DNA from: Bog-473 sp035534235 | GTDB lineage: Bacteria; Actinomycetota; Acidimicrobiia; Acidimicrobiales; RAAP-2 | NCBI GenBank assembly: GCA_035534235.1 | Contig: DATLSH010000014.1 | Span: 13,261-77,260, forward strand | Direction: 5' to 3' | DNA length: 64,000 nt | Shown here: in pieces, positions 16,164-25,799 of the stretch | Layout of the letters: each line of letters starts with the position of its first letter | Numbering within the stretch: the first letter of the stretch is position 1 | Program-made: the position numbers and the translations under genes | Notes under the pieces: model-generated | The model's input: the letters and a program-made list of their open reading frames with translations, nothing else | What the model was told of the DNA's origin: nothing | Databases searched by the model: none

Positions 16164-17891
16164 ATGCTCGACTACGTCATCCGATCCGGCACGGTCATCG
16201 ACGGCACCGGTGAACCGGGTCGGAAGGCCGACGTCGGCATCCGCCAGGGCCGTATCGCCACGGTGGGGATGGTGGAGGAAGCGGGGGGGAGAGAACTCGA
16301 CGCCAGCGGGCTCATGGTGGCTCCCGGGGTGATTGACCCCCATACCCACTACGACGCCCAACTCTTCTGGGACCCTTCGGCCTCCCCCTCCAACCTGCAC
16401 GGAGTGACTTCGGTCATCGGTGGGAACTGTGGCTTCACGCTGGCCCCGATAAATGCCGAGGATGCCGACTACATCCGGCAGATGATGGCGAAGGTCGAAG
16501 GTATGCCGCTTGCCGCACTGGAGAAGGGTGTGCCCTGGACCTGGTCGACCTTCGCCGAGTACCTCGACGCGCTCGAGGGGAATCTGGGCGTGAACGCCGG
16601 ATTCCTCGTCGGCCACTGTGCCCTGCGGCGCAAGGTCATGGGGTCGGCCCGTGCCGAAGAGGTGGCGACCGACCAGGAGATCGCTGCCATGCGCGCCCTG
16701 CTCGGGCAGTCACTGAGCGCCGGCGGGCTGGGCTTCTCGTCATCGCAGTCACGGACCCATTCCGACGGCGATGGGAGGCCGATCACCTCGCGCCACGCCG
16801 ACCGCCGCGAGATGTTGGCCTTCTGCGAGGAGGTCGAGACCCACGAGGGGACGACCCTCGAGTACATCACCAACGGTTGCCTTGACTCCTTCAGCCCCGA
16901 AGAGGTGGACCTCATGACCGCCATGAGCGTGACCGCACGACGCCCCCTCAACTGGAACGTGCTCACGGTCGATGCCCGATCGGCCGATCGCATAGAGCAC
17001 CAATTGTCCGCATCGTCGACCGCGGCGGCGGCCGGCGGGCAGATCGTCGCCCTGACCATGCCCACCCTGGTGCCCATGAACATGAGCTTCCGCACCCATT
17101 GCGCGCTCTTCCTCATCCCCGGGTGGGGCGACATCATGGGCCTGCCGCCGGCCGAGCGGATGGCCAAGCTGGCCGACCCGGCGGTCCGCACCCTGCTGGA
17201 CGAGCGTGCCCGCAGCAAGGAGGCGGGTGTGTTCCGGGGATTGGCCCGCTGGGGCACCTACGTCATCGGCGATACGTACACGGCGGCCAACGAAGGTTGC
17301 GCGTTCCGGACCGTGGCCGACATTGCAGCCGAGCGCGGCACCGCACCCTTTGACACGCTGCTCGACATCGTGCTGGCTGATGACCTGCGGACTGTCTTGT
17401 GGCCCAACACCGATGACGGCGACGAGTCGACCTGGGCCATGCGGGCGGAGATCTGGAGTGACCCGCGGGCCATGGTCGGAGGATCCGATGCCGGCGCCCA
17501 CCTCGACCGCATGTGCGGAAGCAACTACCCGACGGCGTTCCTCGATGACTGCCTGCACGGGAGGAAGCTGGTGCCGGTGGAGAAGGCGGTTCACATGATG
17601 ACCGGGCAGCCGGCACAGCTCTTCGGCTTGCGTGAGCGCGGCCTGGTCTCCGAGGGCTTCGCCGCCGATCTCTTCGTTTTCGACCCCACCACCGTCGGCT
17701 CCGAGCCGGCCCGCCTGGTCTACGACCTCCCCGGAGACACGCCCCGGCTCTTCGCCGGCTCGCGCGGAGTGGTCCGGGTCCTGGTCAATGGTGTGGAGAC
17801 CGTGCGCGACGGCGTGGCCACCGGGGCGGTGCCGGGTCGCCTTCTGCGATCAGGGCAAGACACGGCAACTGTGGCCCCAGCCGCCGTCTAG
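16164..17891 (+). CDS. N-acyl-D-amino-acid deacylase family amidohydrolase
   Basis: This is a 575-residue metal-dependent amidohydrolase. It begins with the small beta-sandwich (LDYVIRSGTVIDGTG), then the metal motif H60-x-H62 in VIDPHTHYDAQ, the later His/Glu region LVGHCALR and the Asp block GGSDAGAHLDRM. These match the D-aminoacylase/N-acyl-D-glutamate deacylase group; the length is slightly above the family norm. Such enzymes hydrolyse N-acyl-D-amino acids or dihydropyrimidine-like amides; the exact substrate is not predictable. Translation starts at ATG 16164, 4 nt after the strong GGAGGA. A palindromic operator candidate at 16106-16120 suggests repressor control. Confidence 0.88.
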   Translation: MLDYVIRSGTVIDGTGEPGRKADVGIRQGRIATVGMVEEAGGRELDASGLMVAPGVIDPHTHYDAQLFWDPSASPSNLHGVTSVIGGNCGFTLAPINAEDADYIRQMMAKVEGMPLAALEKGVPWTWSTFAEYLDALEGNLGVNAGFLVGHCALRRKVMGSARAEEVATDQEIAAMRALLGQSLSAGGLGFSSSQSRTHSDGDGRPITSRHADRREMLAFCEEVETHEGTTLEYITNGCLDSFSPEEVDLMTAMSVTARRPLNWNVLTVDARSADRIEHQLSASSTAAAAGGQIVALTMPTLVPMNMSFRTHCALFLIPGWGDIMGLPPAERMAKLADPAVRTLLDERARSKEAGVFRGLARWGTYVIGDTYTAANEGCAFRTVADIAAERGTAPFDTLLDIVLADDLRTVLWPNTDDGDESTWAMRAEIWSDPRAMVGGSDAGAHLDRMCGSNYPTAFLDDCLHGRKLVPVEKAVHMMTGQPAQLFGLRERGLVSEGFAADLFVFDPTTVGSEPARLVYDLPGDTPRLFAGSRGVVRVLVNGVETVRDGVATGAVPGRLLRSGQDTATVAPAAV

Positions 17892-17928
17892 CCTGCCAGC
17901 GGTGCCTCCCACTCCCCCCGAGCCGACG

Positions 17929-18576
17929 ATGGTCGCGGACAATGCCGCCCCCCGGACCACCCCGGGAAGAGGCGGCACAGGTCAACCCGGCGCCACCCTT
18001 CCGGCAGCGGGCGGCCGGCGCTCCCACTGGCTGCGCGAGGGCGTCGTAGTCGTGGTGGTGGCTCTGGCGGTGGCCCTGCTGCTGCGCACCTTCGTGGTCC
18101 AGACCTTCTTCATTCCTTCGGGATCGATGGAACCCACCCTCCAGATCGGCGACCGGATCCTGGTGGACAAGCTGAGCTACCACCTCCACGGCGTCCACCG
18201 CGGTGACATCGTCGTCTTCGCACGCCCACCCTTCGAGAACTGCGGCGGGCCTCCGGTCGATGACCTGGTCAAACGGGTGATCGGGCTCCCCGGAGACACC
18301 CTGTGGCTGTTCGGAGGCAATGTCTACATAGACGGCAAGCGGCTGGACGAGACCTGGCTTCCGGCCTCCGAGAAGGGGCTCACCTCGCAGGGGCCCGCGG
18401 GGTCCGCCACGAACCTGGCCCGCCCGTACCACGTACCGCCCGACCGGTACTTCGTCATGGGCGACAACCGCCAGGACTCCTGCGACAGCCGGTACTGGGG
18501 TCCCATTCCCCGCTCCCTCATTGTGGGCAAGGTCGAGCTACGCGTGTGGCCCCTCAGCGCCCTGCACCTCTTCTGA
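17929..18576 (+). CDS. lepB: Signal peptidase I
   Basis: This is a 215-residue membrane-anchored protease that removes signal peptides at the outer face of the cytoplasmic membrane. One TM helix (about residues 38-54) is followed by the catalytic S66 in IPSGSMEPTL, the general base K115 in DDLVKRVIGLPGD, and the conserved box MGDNRQDSCDSRYWGPI. It is a standard actinobacterial type with one anchor. The start is uncertain: ATG 17929 or the in-frame GTG 17902, neither with a strong ribosome binding site. It follows the amidohydrolase by about 40 nt and may share its transcript. Confidence 0.93.
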   Translation: MVADNAAPRTTPGRGGTGQPGATLPAAGGRRSHWLREGVVVVVVALAVALLLRTFVVQTFFIPSGSMEPTLQIGDRILVDKLSYHLHGVHRGDIVVFARPPFENCGGPPVDDLVKRVIGLPGDTLWLFGGNVYIDGKRLDETWLPASEKGLTSQGPAGSATNLARPYHVPPDRYFVMGDNRQDSCDSRYWGPIPRSLIVGKVELRVWPLSALHLF

Positions 18577-18652
18577 TCCGGGGACCGCGCTCCGGCGATC
18601 TCTGACCCACCGGGTACGATCTTGTGGTCTGTACGCAGACGGAAGGGTGTGC

Positions 18653-19690
18653 ATGGTACTGCATCGCGACAGCCGGCCCTCGCCACGGGACATGAAAGTG
18701 GCGTCAGCTTCGCTGCCCGACATCGGTCGGTCACTTCGCCTTGCCCGCCAGCAGGCCGAATTCTCCGTGGAAGAGGCTGCTTCCTTGGCCGCACTGACCA
18801 GCGGTGAGGTGGAGGACCTGGAAAGCGGCGCGGTCTCCCGGATGCGCGACCGGGTCGAGACCTTGCGGTCGCTCCGGAGGTACGCCGATGCGCTCGGACT
18901 CCCCGGCCACGACTTCCTGTTGGCCGTGGTGGAGCTGTGGCCGCCACCCGAGCGGGTACCGAGCCGTCCGGGCGACTCGGGCCAGGTGCCCACCGTCTCG
19001 GTATCCGCGGCGCCCGAAGGCGGGCACTCCCCTGCCGGTGACGGCCGGACCGGGGTGACCGACTTCTCCATCTCCGGAGTCGTCTCCCCCCTCGCCCCCT
19101 CGCCCATTCACGACACCGGTCAGATCCCCATCGTCGACACGGGCGAGATCCCCGCCGTGCGGCAGTCACCGCCCACCTGGCTCAAGGGCCTCGTCGTGGC
19201 GGCCGGGATTCTCGTCGTCCTGGGCATCTTCGCCCTCACCGAGCACAGCCACTTCTCGGCCTGGACCCGCATGACGAGCCGGGACCCCGGCCACTGGATC
19301 CACGATGCCGAGGTGGCCGCAGGACTGACCTCCAACCCGGCCGGGCATTCCCCGGCGCGGGCCAACCGGGGCCTGCCCAGCGTCGTCATGGTCCAGAATC
19401 CCGCGGCCAACCTGGTGACGGTGAACGTCCATGCCTCGCACTTCACCGTCAAGATCGCAGCGGTCAAGTACCCGAGCTGGGTTCAGGTCACCGACACCAA
19501 TCAACAGGCGCCGATCTTCGAGCAGGTACTCGCCGGAGGCGCCGACTACTCCTTCAGCGTTCAGGGGACCATGACCGTCGAGACAGGGAGCGGGTCGGCC
19601 CGGGCCTATCTCTACGAGGACGGCAAGTTCATCGGTTTCTTCTTCCCCACCAAGGCGCCGTACACGCTGACCTTCCACACGGTGAGCTGA
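18653..19690 (+). CDS. RodZ-like membrane protein with N-terminal HTH
   Basis: This is a 345-residue protein with RodZ architecture. An N-terminal Cro/C1-type helix-turn-helix (IGRSLRLARQQAEFSVEEAASLAALTSGEVEDLESG) is followed by a Pro/Ser-rich linker, one TM helix (WLKGLVVAAGILVVLGIFAL, about residues 180-200) and an extracytoplasmic beta-rich domain. That domain resembles DUF4115 (VTVNVHASHFTVKIAAVKYPSWVQVTD to KFIGFFFPTKAPYTLTF). RodZ couples MreB to the cell-wall machinery; a shape or division role is inferred. ATG 18653 has GGAAGG 6 nt upstream. CTGACC/TACGAT near 18602-18620 could be its promoter. Confidence 0.75.
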   Translation: MVLHRDSRPSPRDMKVASASLPDIGRSLRLARQQAEFSVEEAASLAALTSGEVEDLESGAVSRMRDRVETLRSLRRYADALGLPGHDFLLAVVELWPPPERVPSRPGDSGQVPTVSVSAAPEGGHSPAGDGRTGVTDFSISGVVSPLAPSPIHDTGQIPIVDTGEIPAVRQSPPTWLKGLVVAAGILVVLGIFALTEHSHFSAWTRMTSRDPGHWIHDAEVAAGLTSNPAGHSPARANRGLPSVVMVQNPAANLVTVNVHASHFTVKIAAVKYPSWVQVTDTNQQAPIFEQVLAGGADYSFSVQGTMTVETGSGSARAYLYEDGKFIGFFFPTKAPYTLTFHTVS

Positions 19691-19710
19691 ACCGCACCAC
19701 CCCGGAGCCG

Positions 19711-22233
19711 CTACTCGACGCCCTCGTTCTCGGCGGTCACCCGGGCCACTGCGGCGACCGACTGGCCTTCGTCGAGGTTCATGACCCGCACTCCGGTGGC
19801 ATCGCGGCCCTGTGACGCGATCTCCCGCGCTGCCGTGCGGATGACGACGCCTCCCGAAGAGACCAGGAGGATCTCCTCGTCCAGGCCGACCATGAAGGCC
19901 GCCACCACCGATCCCCTTCGCCCGGTGAGTCGGATGCCGCGCACACCTTGCCCGCCCCGAGCCTGCCGGTTGAAACGCTCCAACTTGGTCCGCTTCCCAT
20001 AGCCGGCGTCGGTCACCAGCAGAATGTCGGTGTCATCTGCGGCGACGTCGCACGAGACCACAATGTCGCCTTCGCGGAGCCGGATGCCCCGGACGCCGGC
20101 GGCGTCACGACCCATCGCCCGCACGTCGCCCTCGTTGAAGCGAATGGTCATGCCGTTACGCGTCACCTCGAAGATATCGTCGGTCCCCGACGTGGCCACC
20201 ACCCGGACCAGCTCGTCAGCCTGGCGGAGGTTGATGGCGATGAACCCTTCGCGGCGTGACTTGTCGTATTCACTCATCGCGGTCTTCTTGACCTGCCCCT
20301 GCGCCGTGGCAAAGACCAGGTACTGGTCGGGCGGGAAGTCGCGGGTGGCGATGATGGCCTGAATCGACTCGCTGGGTGAGAGTGGCACCAGGTTGACGGC
20401 CGCCGTCCCCTTGGCCGTGCGCTCTTTCATGGGGATCTCGTGGCCCCGCAACCGGTAGACCTTGCCCTGGTTCGAGAAGAGCAGCAGGTGGGCGTGGGCC
20501 GAGGTGTGGACCACCTGGCTGACCAGGTCCTCCTCCTTCAGGCGGGCACCCTGGACCCCGCGGCCACCCCGGCCCTGGGTGCGGAAGGCGGCGGCGGCCA
20601 CCGACTTGATGTAGCCGGCACTGGTCATCGTCACGACGATCTCCTCGTCGTCGATCAGGTCCTCAACTCCCATCTCACCGGGGTCGTGGGTGATGACGCT
20701 GCGACGCTGGTTGGCGTACTTGTCCCGGATCGCGGTCATTTCGGTGTCGATCACCCCGCGCAGCTTGGCGTCGTCGGAGAGGATCGCCTCCAACTCGGCG
20801 ATGGTCTCGAGCAGGGCAGCTCTCTCGTCCTCCAGCTCGCTGCGTCCGAGACGGGTCAGGCGACCGAGCGTCATATCGAGAATGTGCGTGGCTTGGACTT
20901 CGGTGAAAGAGAAGGGTTCACCTATCAGCGCGACGCGAGCCGAAGGGCGGTCGTCCGAACCGCGGATGGTGGCGATTACCGCGTCGAGCATGTCGATGGC
21001 TCGCAAAAGGCCTTCGACGATATGGGCGCGGTTGCGCGCCTTGTCCAAGCGGAACTGCGACCGCCGGGTGATGACCTCAATCTGGTGGGCGATGTAGTGC
21101 GTCAGGGCCTGCGCCAGGTTGAGGGTGCGCGGCACCCCGTCCACCAGGGCCAGCATGTTGACACCGAAACTGGTCTGGAGGGGGGTCTGCTTGAACAGGT
21201 TGTTGAGCACCACGTTGGCGTTGGCGTCACGCTTGAGCTCAATGACCAGCCGGGGCTCCTGATTGGCCGACGCGTTGCGTAGCTCGCTTATGCCGTCGAG
21301 ATCACCGGCCTTCACCAGGTCAGTGATCTTCTGCTCAATAACCTCGACCGAGGTCTGGTACGGGAACTCGGTGACCACAATGCGGTCGCCGACCCGGCCT
21401 TCTTCAATCTCGGCGACGGCGCGCATCTTTATGGACCCGCGCCCGGTCCGGTAGGCGTCGAGAATCCCCTGGCGCCCCAGGATCAGCGCACCGGTGGGGA
21501 AGTCCGGGCCCTTGACGTACTGGAGCAGGTCATCGGGAGTGGCATCGGGATGGCGCAGCACGTGAATGGCGGCATCGATCACCTCGCCCATGTTGTGGGG
21601 CGGGATGTTGGTGGCCATGCCGACGGCGATGCCCTGGGAGCCGTTGACGAGAAGGTTGGGAAAGCGGCCCGGGAGCACGACCGGCTCCTCATCGGATCCG
21701 TCGTAGTTGGCGATCATGTCGACGGTCTCTTCGTCAATGTCGGCCATGAGCTCCAGGGCCAGTGGGGCCAGGCGGCACTCCGTGTAGCGCATGGCGGCCG
21801 GACCGTCGTCGGGGCTACGCCCGCCGAAGCTGCCGTGCCCGTCAATCAACGGGTGGCGGAGGGAGAACTCCTGCACCATGCGGGCCAGCGCCTCGTAGAT
21901 CGCCGAGTCGCCGTGGGGGTGGTACGTCCCCATGACGTCGCCCACCACTTTGGCGCACTTGTTGTGGGGACGATCGGGACGCAGTCCCCGGTCGAACATG
22001 GAATAGAGGATGCGTCGATGTACCGGCTTGAGCCCGTCGCGGACGTCGGGCAACGCCCGGGCGACGATGACCGACATGGAGTATTCAAGGAACGAGCGCT
22101 CCATCTCCTCCTGAATCTCAATTGGCTCAATGGCGCCAACGGGCGGATCCTCGCCGGAGGGTGGCGCCCCATTGCCGCCACGGCCCCTACCTGATCCCCC
22201 GCGCCCCGTTGTGCCGCGCGCCTGCCTTGCCAT
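19711..22233 (-). CDS. gyrA: DNA gyrase subunit A
   Basis: This is an 840-residue subunit that breaks and reseals DNA. About 35 Gly/Arg-rich residues precede the core; the catalytic Tyr150 is in AAMRYTECRL. The quinolone region reads HPHGDSAIYEAL, with Ser110 at the E. coli Ser83 position and Glu114 at the Asp87 position. The C-terminal part has six beta-pinwheel blades, with a GyrA box form in RQARGGQGVRG. Gene order gyrB-gyrA, 21 bp apart and leading away from dnaA, is the usual origin-proximal operon. The ATG 22233 start keeps the GR-rich leader, which is unusual but has normal codon use. Confidence 0.97.
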   Translation of the reverse strand: MARQARGTTGRGGSGRGRGGNGAPPSGEDPPVGAIEPIEIQEEMERSFLEYSMSVIVARALPDVRDGLKPVHRRILYSMFDRGLRPDRPHNKCAKVVGDVMGTYHPHGDSAIYEALARMVQEFSLRHPLIDGHGSFGGRSPDDGPAAMRYTECRLAPLALELMADIDEETVDMIANYDGSDEEPVVLPGRFPNLLVNGSQGIAVGMATNIPPHNMGEVIDAAIHVLRHPDATPDDLLQYVKGPDFPTGALILGRQGILDAYRTGRGSIKMRAVAEIEEGRVGDRIVVTEFPYQTSVEVIEQKITDLVKAGDLDGISELRNASANQEPRLVIELKRDANANVVLNNLFKQTPLQTSFGVNMLALVDGVPRTLNLAQALTHYIAHQIEVITRRSQFRLDKARNRAHIVEGLLRAIDMLDAVIATIRGSDDRPSARVALIGEPFSFTEVQATHILDMTLGRLTRLGRSELEDERAALLETIAELEAILSDDAKLRGVIDTEMTAIRDKYANQRRSVITHDPGEMGVEDLIDDEEIVVTMTSAGYIKSVAAAAFRTQGRGGRGVQGARLKEEDLVSQVVHTSAHAHLLLFSNQGKVYRLRGHEIPMKERTAKGTAAVNLVPLSPSESIQAIIATRDFPPDQYLVFATAQGQVKKTAMSEYDKSRREGFIAINLRQADELVRVVATSGTDDIFEVTRNGMTIRFNEGDVRAMGRDAAGVRGIRLREGDIVVSCDVAADDTDILLVTDAGYGKRTKLERFNRQARGGQGVRGIRLTGRRGSVVAAFMVGLDEEILLVSSGGVVIRTAAREIASQGRDATGVRVMNLDEGQSVAAVARVTAENEGVE

Positions 22234-22254
22234 GTGCTCTCCTCGTCCTAACGC

Positions 22255-24180
22255 TCAGATGTCGAGGAAGCGGACGTCTTTTGCATTGGTTTGAATGAAA
22301 TGGCGACGCAACTCCACGTCGTCGCCCATGAGTATCGAACACACCTCGTCGGCCAACGCGGCCTGTTCCACGTTGATCTGCAGCAACGAGCGCAGGGACG
22401 GGTCCATGGTCGTGTCGCGCAGCTCGGCGAAGTCCATCTCCCCCAGCCCCTTCAGGCGGTTGAACTCATGCTTGTGGTCGGGGTGCTCAGCCAGGAATAC
22501 CGCCTTGGCCGCCTCGTCCTTGAGGTAGATCTTCTCCTTGCCCACCAGGGTGGAGAACAGCGGGGGTTGAGCCACGTAGACGAATCCCCCCTCGACGAGG
22601 GGCTTCATCTGGCGGAAGAAGAAGGTGAGCAGCAATGTCCGGATGTGGCTCCCGTCGACGTCGGCGTCGGCCAGTAGGATCACCTTGTGGTACCGGATCT
22701 TCTCGACGTCGAACTCATCGGCCAGCCCGGCACCGATGGCGGAGATCAGCGCCTGGATCTCGGCGTTCTTCAGCATCTTGTCGATCCGGGCGCGCTCGAC
22801 ATTGAGGATCTTGCCCCGGATGGGCAGGATGGCCTGCGTGTGGGGATTGCGGGCGTCCTTGGCTGACCCTCCGGCCGAGTTGCCCTCCACAATGAAGATC
22901 TCGGACTCACGGGGGTCGCGCGAGGAGCAGTCGGCCAATTTGCCCGGTAGACCGGCCCCGTCGAGCGCCGACTTGCGACGGGTGAGGTCGCGGGCTCCCT
23001 GGGCCGCCATGCGGGCGCGGGCGGCCTGAGTCGACTTCTGCACGATCTGGCTGGCCTCGCGTGGGTTCTCCTCCAACCATTCGTTCAGCTTCTTGTTCGT
23101 GGCCCGTTCGGTGAGCGAGCGGATGGATTGGTTACCCAACTTGGCCTTGGTCTGACCTTCGAACTGCGGGTCGCGCAGGCGGACCGAAATGATGGCGGTC
23201 AACCCCTCGCGGATGTCCTCCCCCTTCAGGTTCTCCTCCTTCTCTTTGAGTAGGTTGCGCTCACGGGCGTAGCGATTCACGGCATTTGTCAAGGCCTTGG
23301 AGAACCCCTCGACGTGCATCCCGCCCTCAATGGTTGAGATGCCGTTGGCGAAGGAGTGGATCGACTCGTGGTAGCCCGTGTTCCACTGCAGCGCGATCTC
23401 CACCTCCTGGCCTTCCTCGTTCTGATCGAAGGCGGCGACCTTGCGGAACAGTGATTCCTTCGAGGCGTTGAGGTGCTTGACGAAATCGACGATGCCGCCG
23501 GAGTACCGGAAGGTCGTCTTGGTGGCTGGCTGGGTGCGTTCGTCGGCAAAGCGGATCTCCAGGCCCTTGTTCAAGAAGGCCATGATCTGCATGCGCTCGA
23601 CGATGGTGTGGGCCCGGAAGTCGGTCTCGTCGAAGACGGACCCGTCCGGCCAGAACGTCACGGTGGTGCCGGTCCGGTGCTCGCCGGTGGAGCGATCCTT
23701 GGGCGAGGGCCCGGTGGCAGAGACCTTCTGCTTGACCTTCCCACCTTTCTCGAATTCGGCTACCCAATGCTGACCCTCGCGGTCCACTTCCAGGACGAGC
23801 CGGCTCGAGAGGGCATTGACCACCGAGATGCCCACCCCGTGCAGGCCACCGGAGACCTGATAGCCCTTGCCGCCGAACTTCCCTCCGGAGTGCAGGCGGG
23901 TCAGGACAATTTCGGCGGTGGAGATCTTGGGGTGCTTGGGATGCGGGCCGACGGGGATGCCGCGTCCGTCGTCGCTGACCCGGCAGCCACCGTCGGCCAT
24001 GATGGTGACGTCGATGCGACTGCAGTGCCCGGCCATGGCCTCGTCGACGGAGTTGTCGACCACCTCCCACACCAGGTGGTGGAGGCCGCTCGGTCCGGTC
24101 GATCCGATGTACATACCCGGGCGCTTGCGTACAGCTTCGAGCCCTTCCAGGATGGTGATGTCGCCCTCGTCGTACGACAT
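22255..24180 (-). CDS. gyrB: DNA gyrase subunit B
   Basis: This is a 641-residue ATPase subunit. The GHKL ATPase has EVVDNSVDEAMAGH, DDGRGIPVG and GLHGVGISVVNALS. The transducer domain follows. The TOPRIM domain has IVEGNSAGGSAK and DADVDGSHIRTLLLTF, and the C-terminal end is DVRFLDI. ATG 24180 (MSYDEGDITILEGLEAVRKRPGMYIGS) has GGGAGGG at 7 nt. An in-frame GTG at 24219 would add 13 residues but lacks a ribosome binding site. It forms the gyrBA operon downstream of dnaN-recF-dciA. Confidence 0.97.
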   Translation of the reverse strand: MSYDEGDITILEGLEAVRKRPGMYIGSTGPSGLHHLVWEVVDNSVDEAMAGHCSRIDVTIMADGGCRVSDDGRGIPVGPHPKHPKISTAEIVLTRLHSGGKFGGKGYQVSGGLHGVGISVVNALSSRLVLEVDREGQHWVAEFEKGGKVKQKVSATGPSPKDRSTGEHRTGTTVTFWPDGSVFDETDFRAHTIVERMQIMAFLNKGLEIRFADERTQPATKTTFRYSGGIVDFVKHLNASKESLFRKVAAFDQNEEGQEVEIALQWNTGYHESIHSFANGISTIEGGMHVEGFSKALTNAVNRYARERNLLKEKEENLKGEDIREGLTAIISVRLRDPQFEGQTKAKLGNQSIRSLTERATNKKLNEWLEENPREASQIVQKSTQAARARMAAQGARDLTRRKSALDGAGLPGKLADCSSRDPRESEIFIVEGNSAGGSAKDARNPHTQAILPIRGKILNVERARIDKMLKNAEIQALISAIGAGLADEFDVEKIRYHKVILLADADVDGSHIRTLLLTFFFRQMKPLVEGGFVYVAQPPLFSTLVGKEKIYLKDEAAKAVFLAEHPDHKHEFNRLKGLGEMDFAELRDTTMDPSLRSLLQINVEQAALADEVCSILMGDDVELRRHFIQTNAKDVRFLDI

Positions 24181-24374
24181 GTCGATCCCTCCCGGAGTCT
24201 CATCCACCCTCACAGCCACAGGCGCGCCCTTTCAAATCACCAGTCTTCGCGGTGCGTATCGAATCCCCGAACGATGTACCCCCGGCCTTCCGATGCGAAC
24301 GCTCCATCCTACCCGACGAATGTGCCAATTCGGCACTCTTGAACGGTCGGCTGAGCCGGCCGGGAGCCGCGAAT

Positions 24375-24704
24375 TCAGGGTCGCTGCACGACCACATCGA
24401 GGCGTTCGATCGAGGTGTCGCCCAGGGCTCGGGCCCGGGCCAGAATCGACCCGGTGTCCATGCGGGCCCGGGTGGCCCAGGCCGGATGGTCGGCCGCGAC
24501 AACCAGGACGGGGCCATCGACCCGCACCGGCTGCAGGTGCTCGGCGAACTCCGGACCCACCACCTCGGGCCAGCGCGTGAACACCAGGTCCATGGTGGCC
24601 AGTGAGGGGGGGGCTCCCATCCGTCCGAGGACGCGGGCCAGCGACTGTGCCACCGGTCGGGGGCCGGCGTCGGTGCGTCGGGGGTACCGGCGGCCGGGGG
24701 TCAC
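24375..24704 (-). CDS. dciA: DUF721/DciA-like protein
   Basis: This 109-residue protein of the DUF721 family includes DciA, the replicative helicase loader/operator used by most bacteria lacking DnaC/DnaI. The family core is VFTRWPEVVGPEFAEHLQPVRVDGPVLVVAADHPAWATRARMD. Its GTG start overlaps the recF stop by four bases (GTGA), so it is translationally coupled to recF, the conserved actinobacterial order. A helicase-loading role with the DnaB at 49.7 kb is inferred from the family. Confidence 0.85.
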   Translation of the reverse strand: MTPGRRYPRRTDAGPRPVAQSLARVLGRMGAPPSLATMDLVFTRWPEVVGPEFAEHLQPVRVDGPVLVVAADHPAWATRARMDTGSILARARALGDTSIERLDVVVQRP

Positions 24705-25783
24705 GGCGTCCTTCCTAGCTGCTCGATGTCGACGATGTGGCCCACCTCAATTCCCCCAGGCAGGGGCACCGCTGTGGTGAGGATCACCTGTCCGGGCGGG
24801 AACTCGGCCACCAGGGCCCGGCTGCGGGCGGGGTCGAGCTCGGAGAACACGTCGTCGAGCAGGAGGGTGGGCACGACGGCGGTGCGGGCCCGCACGAGCT
24901 GGTGGACGGCGATACGCAGGGCCAGGGCCAGGCAGCGCTGCTCCCCCTGGGAGGCGTGTGTGCGGGCCTCCCTCCCTTCAATTTCGAGCATGAGGTCGTC
25001 GCGGTGCGGGCCGCGGGTGGTGACGCCGCGGCGCACGTCCTGGCGGCGCTGCTCTTGCAGGGCATCGAGGAGATCACCGTCCCAGCTGCGCTGGTAGCGC
25101 TGCCGCACCAGGTCCCGGGCCTCGGCGCCGGCCAGACGGCAATAGGCGGGGACGACGAACTCTTCCAGGTCGCCCACCAGTCGTTCCCGGGCCTCGGCCA
25201 GGGACGTGCCGGCCCCGGCCAGGCGCTGGTCCCAGACGTCGAGTGTCGTGGCGACGTCCTCGGTGACGCGGCCAGTCGCCTGGCGCAGGAGGGCGCCGCG
25301 CTGGCGCAGGACGCGATCGGTCTCTTCTGCGGCGCGGGCTCCGGCCGGGTCCAACAGGTTGAGGGCGTCATCCAGGAGCTCCCGGCGCCCTTTGGGCCCA
25401 CCACCGACAATGACAAGATCCTCGGGCGAGAAGATGGTGCACGGGGCCGCCATCGCCTGCTCCTTGCGCCCGCGCGCCTCCTTGCGGTTGATCAGGGTTC
25501 GGCTCCGGCCCTCGGGCACGATCTCGGCTTCGGCCAGGGTAGGGCTGCCTCCCTGGTCCAGCTCAGCCCGGATGAGGGCCCTCTCCTGGCCACTGCGCAC
25601 CATGGCGTCCTTGGGTGCACCGCGGAAGGAGCGGCCGGTGCCGAGGTAGGCCAAGGCCTCCAGCACGCTCGTCTTCCCGGTGCCGTTGGGCCCGGTGATC
25701 ACGGTGGTGCCTTCAGCCTCGGGCCGGAACTCCCCGGCGGCAAAGCTCCGGAAATCGGTCAGCTCTAGGCGGCGCAGGCTCAC
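24701..25783 (-). CDS. recF: DNA replication and repair protein RecF
   Basis: This is a 360-residue SMC-like ATPase for gap repair and replication restart. Walker A is GPNGTGKTSVLEAL, the signature region GEQRCLALALRIA, and Walker B TLLLDDVFSELDP. It starts 16 bp after dnaN ends and overlaps dciA, within the dnaA-dnaN-recF-dciA-gyrBA run. Confidence 0.96.
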   Translation of the reverse strand: MSLRRLELTDFRSFAAGEFRPEAEGTTVITGPNGTGKTSVLEALAYLGTGRSFRGAPKDAMVRSGQERALIRAELDQGGSPTLAEAEIVPEGRSRTLINRKEARGRKEQAMAAPCTIFSPEDLVIVGGGPKGRRELLDDALNLLDPAGARAAEETDRVLRQRGALLRQATGRVTEDVATTLDVWDQRLAGAGTSLAEARERLVGDLEEFVVPAYCRLAGAEARDLVRQRYQRSWDGDLLDALQEQRRQDVRRGVTTRGPHRDDLMLEIEGREARTHASQGEQRCLALALRIAVHQLVRARTAVVPTLLLDDVFSELDPARSRALVAEFPPGQVILTTAVPLPGGIEVGHIVDIEQLGRTP

Positions 25784-25799
25784 CGCGCCACAGTGACGG

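Noticed and set aside
15770..16165. N-terminal extension of dcd by 132 codons
   Set aside because: The added region is low-complexity, lacks family similarity, and spans the divergent promoter and palindrome.
21880..21930. Quinolone resistance mutation in gyrA (Glu at the Asp87 position)
   Set aside because: Natural variation at this position is common between phyla; a resistance claim would need susceptible relatives for comparison.
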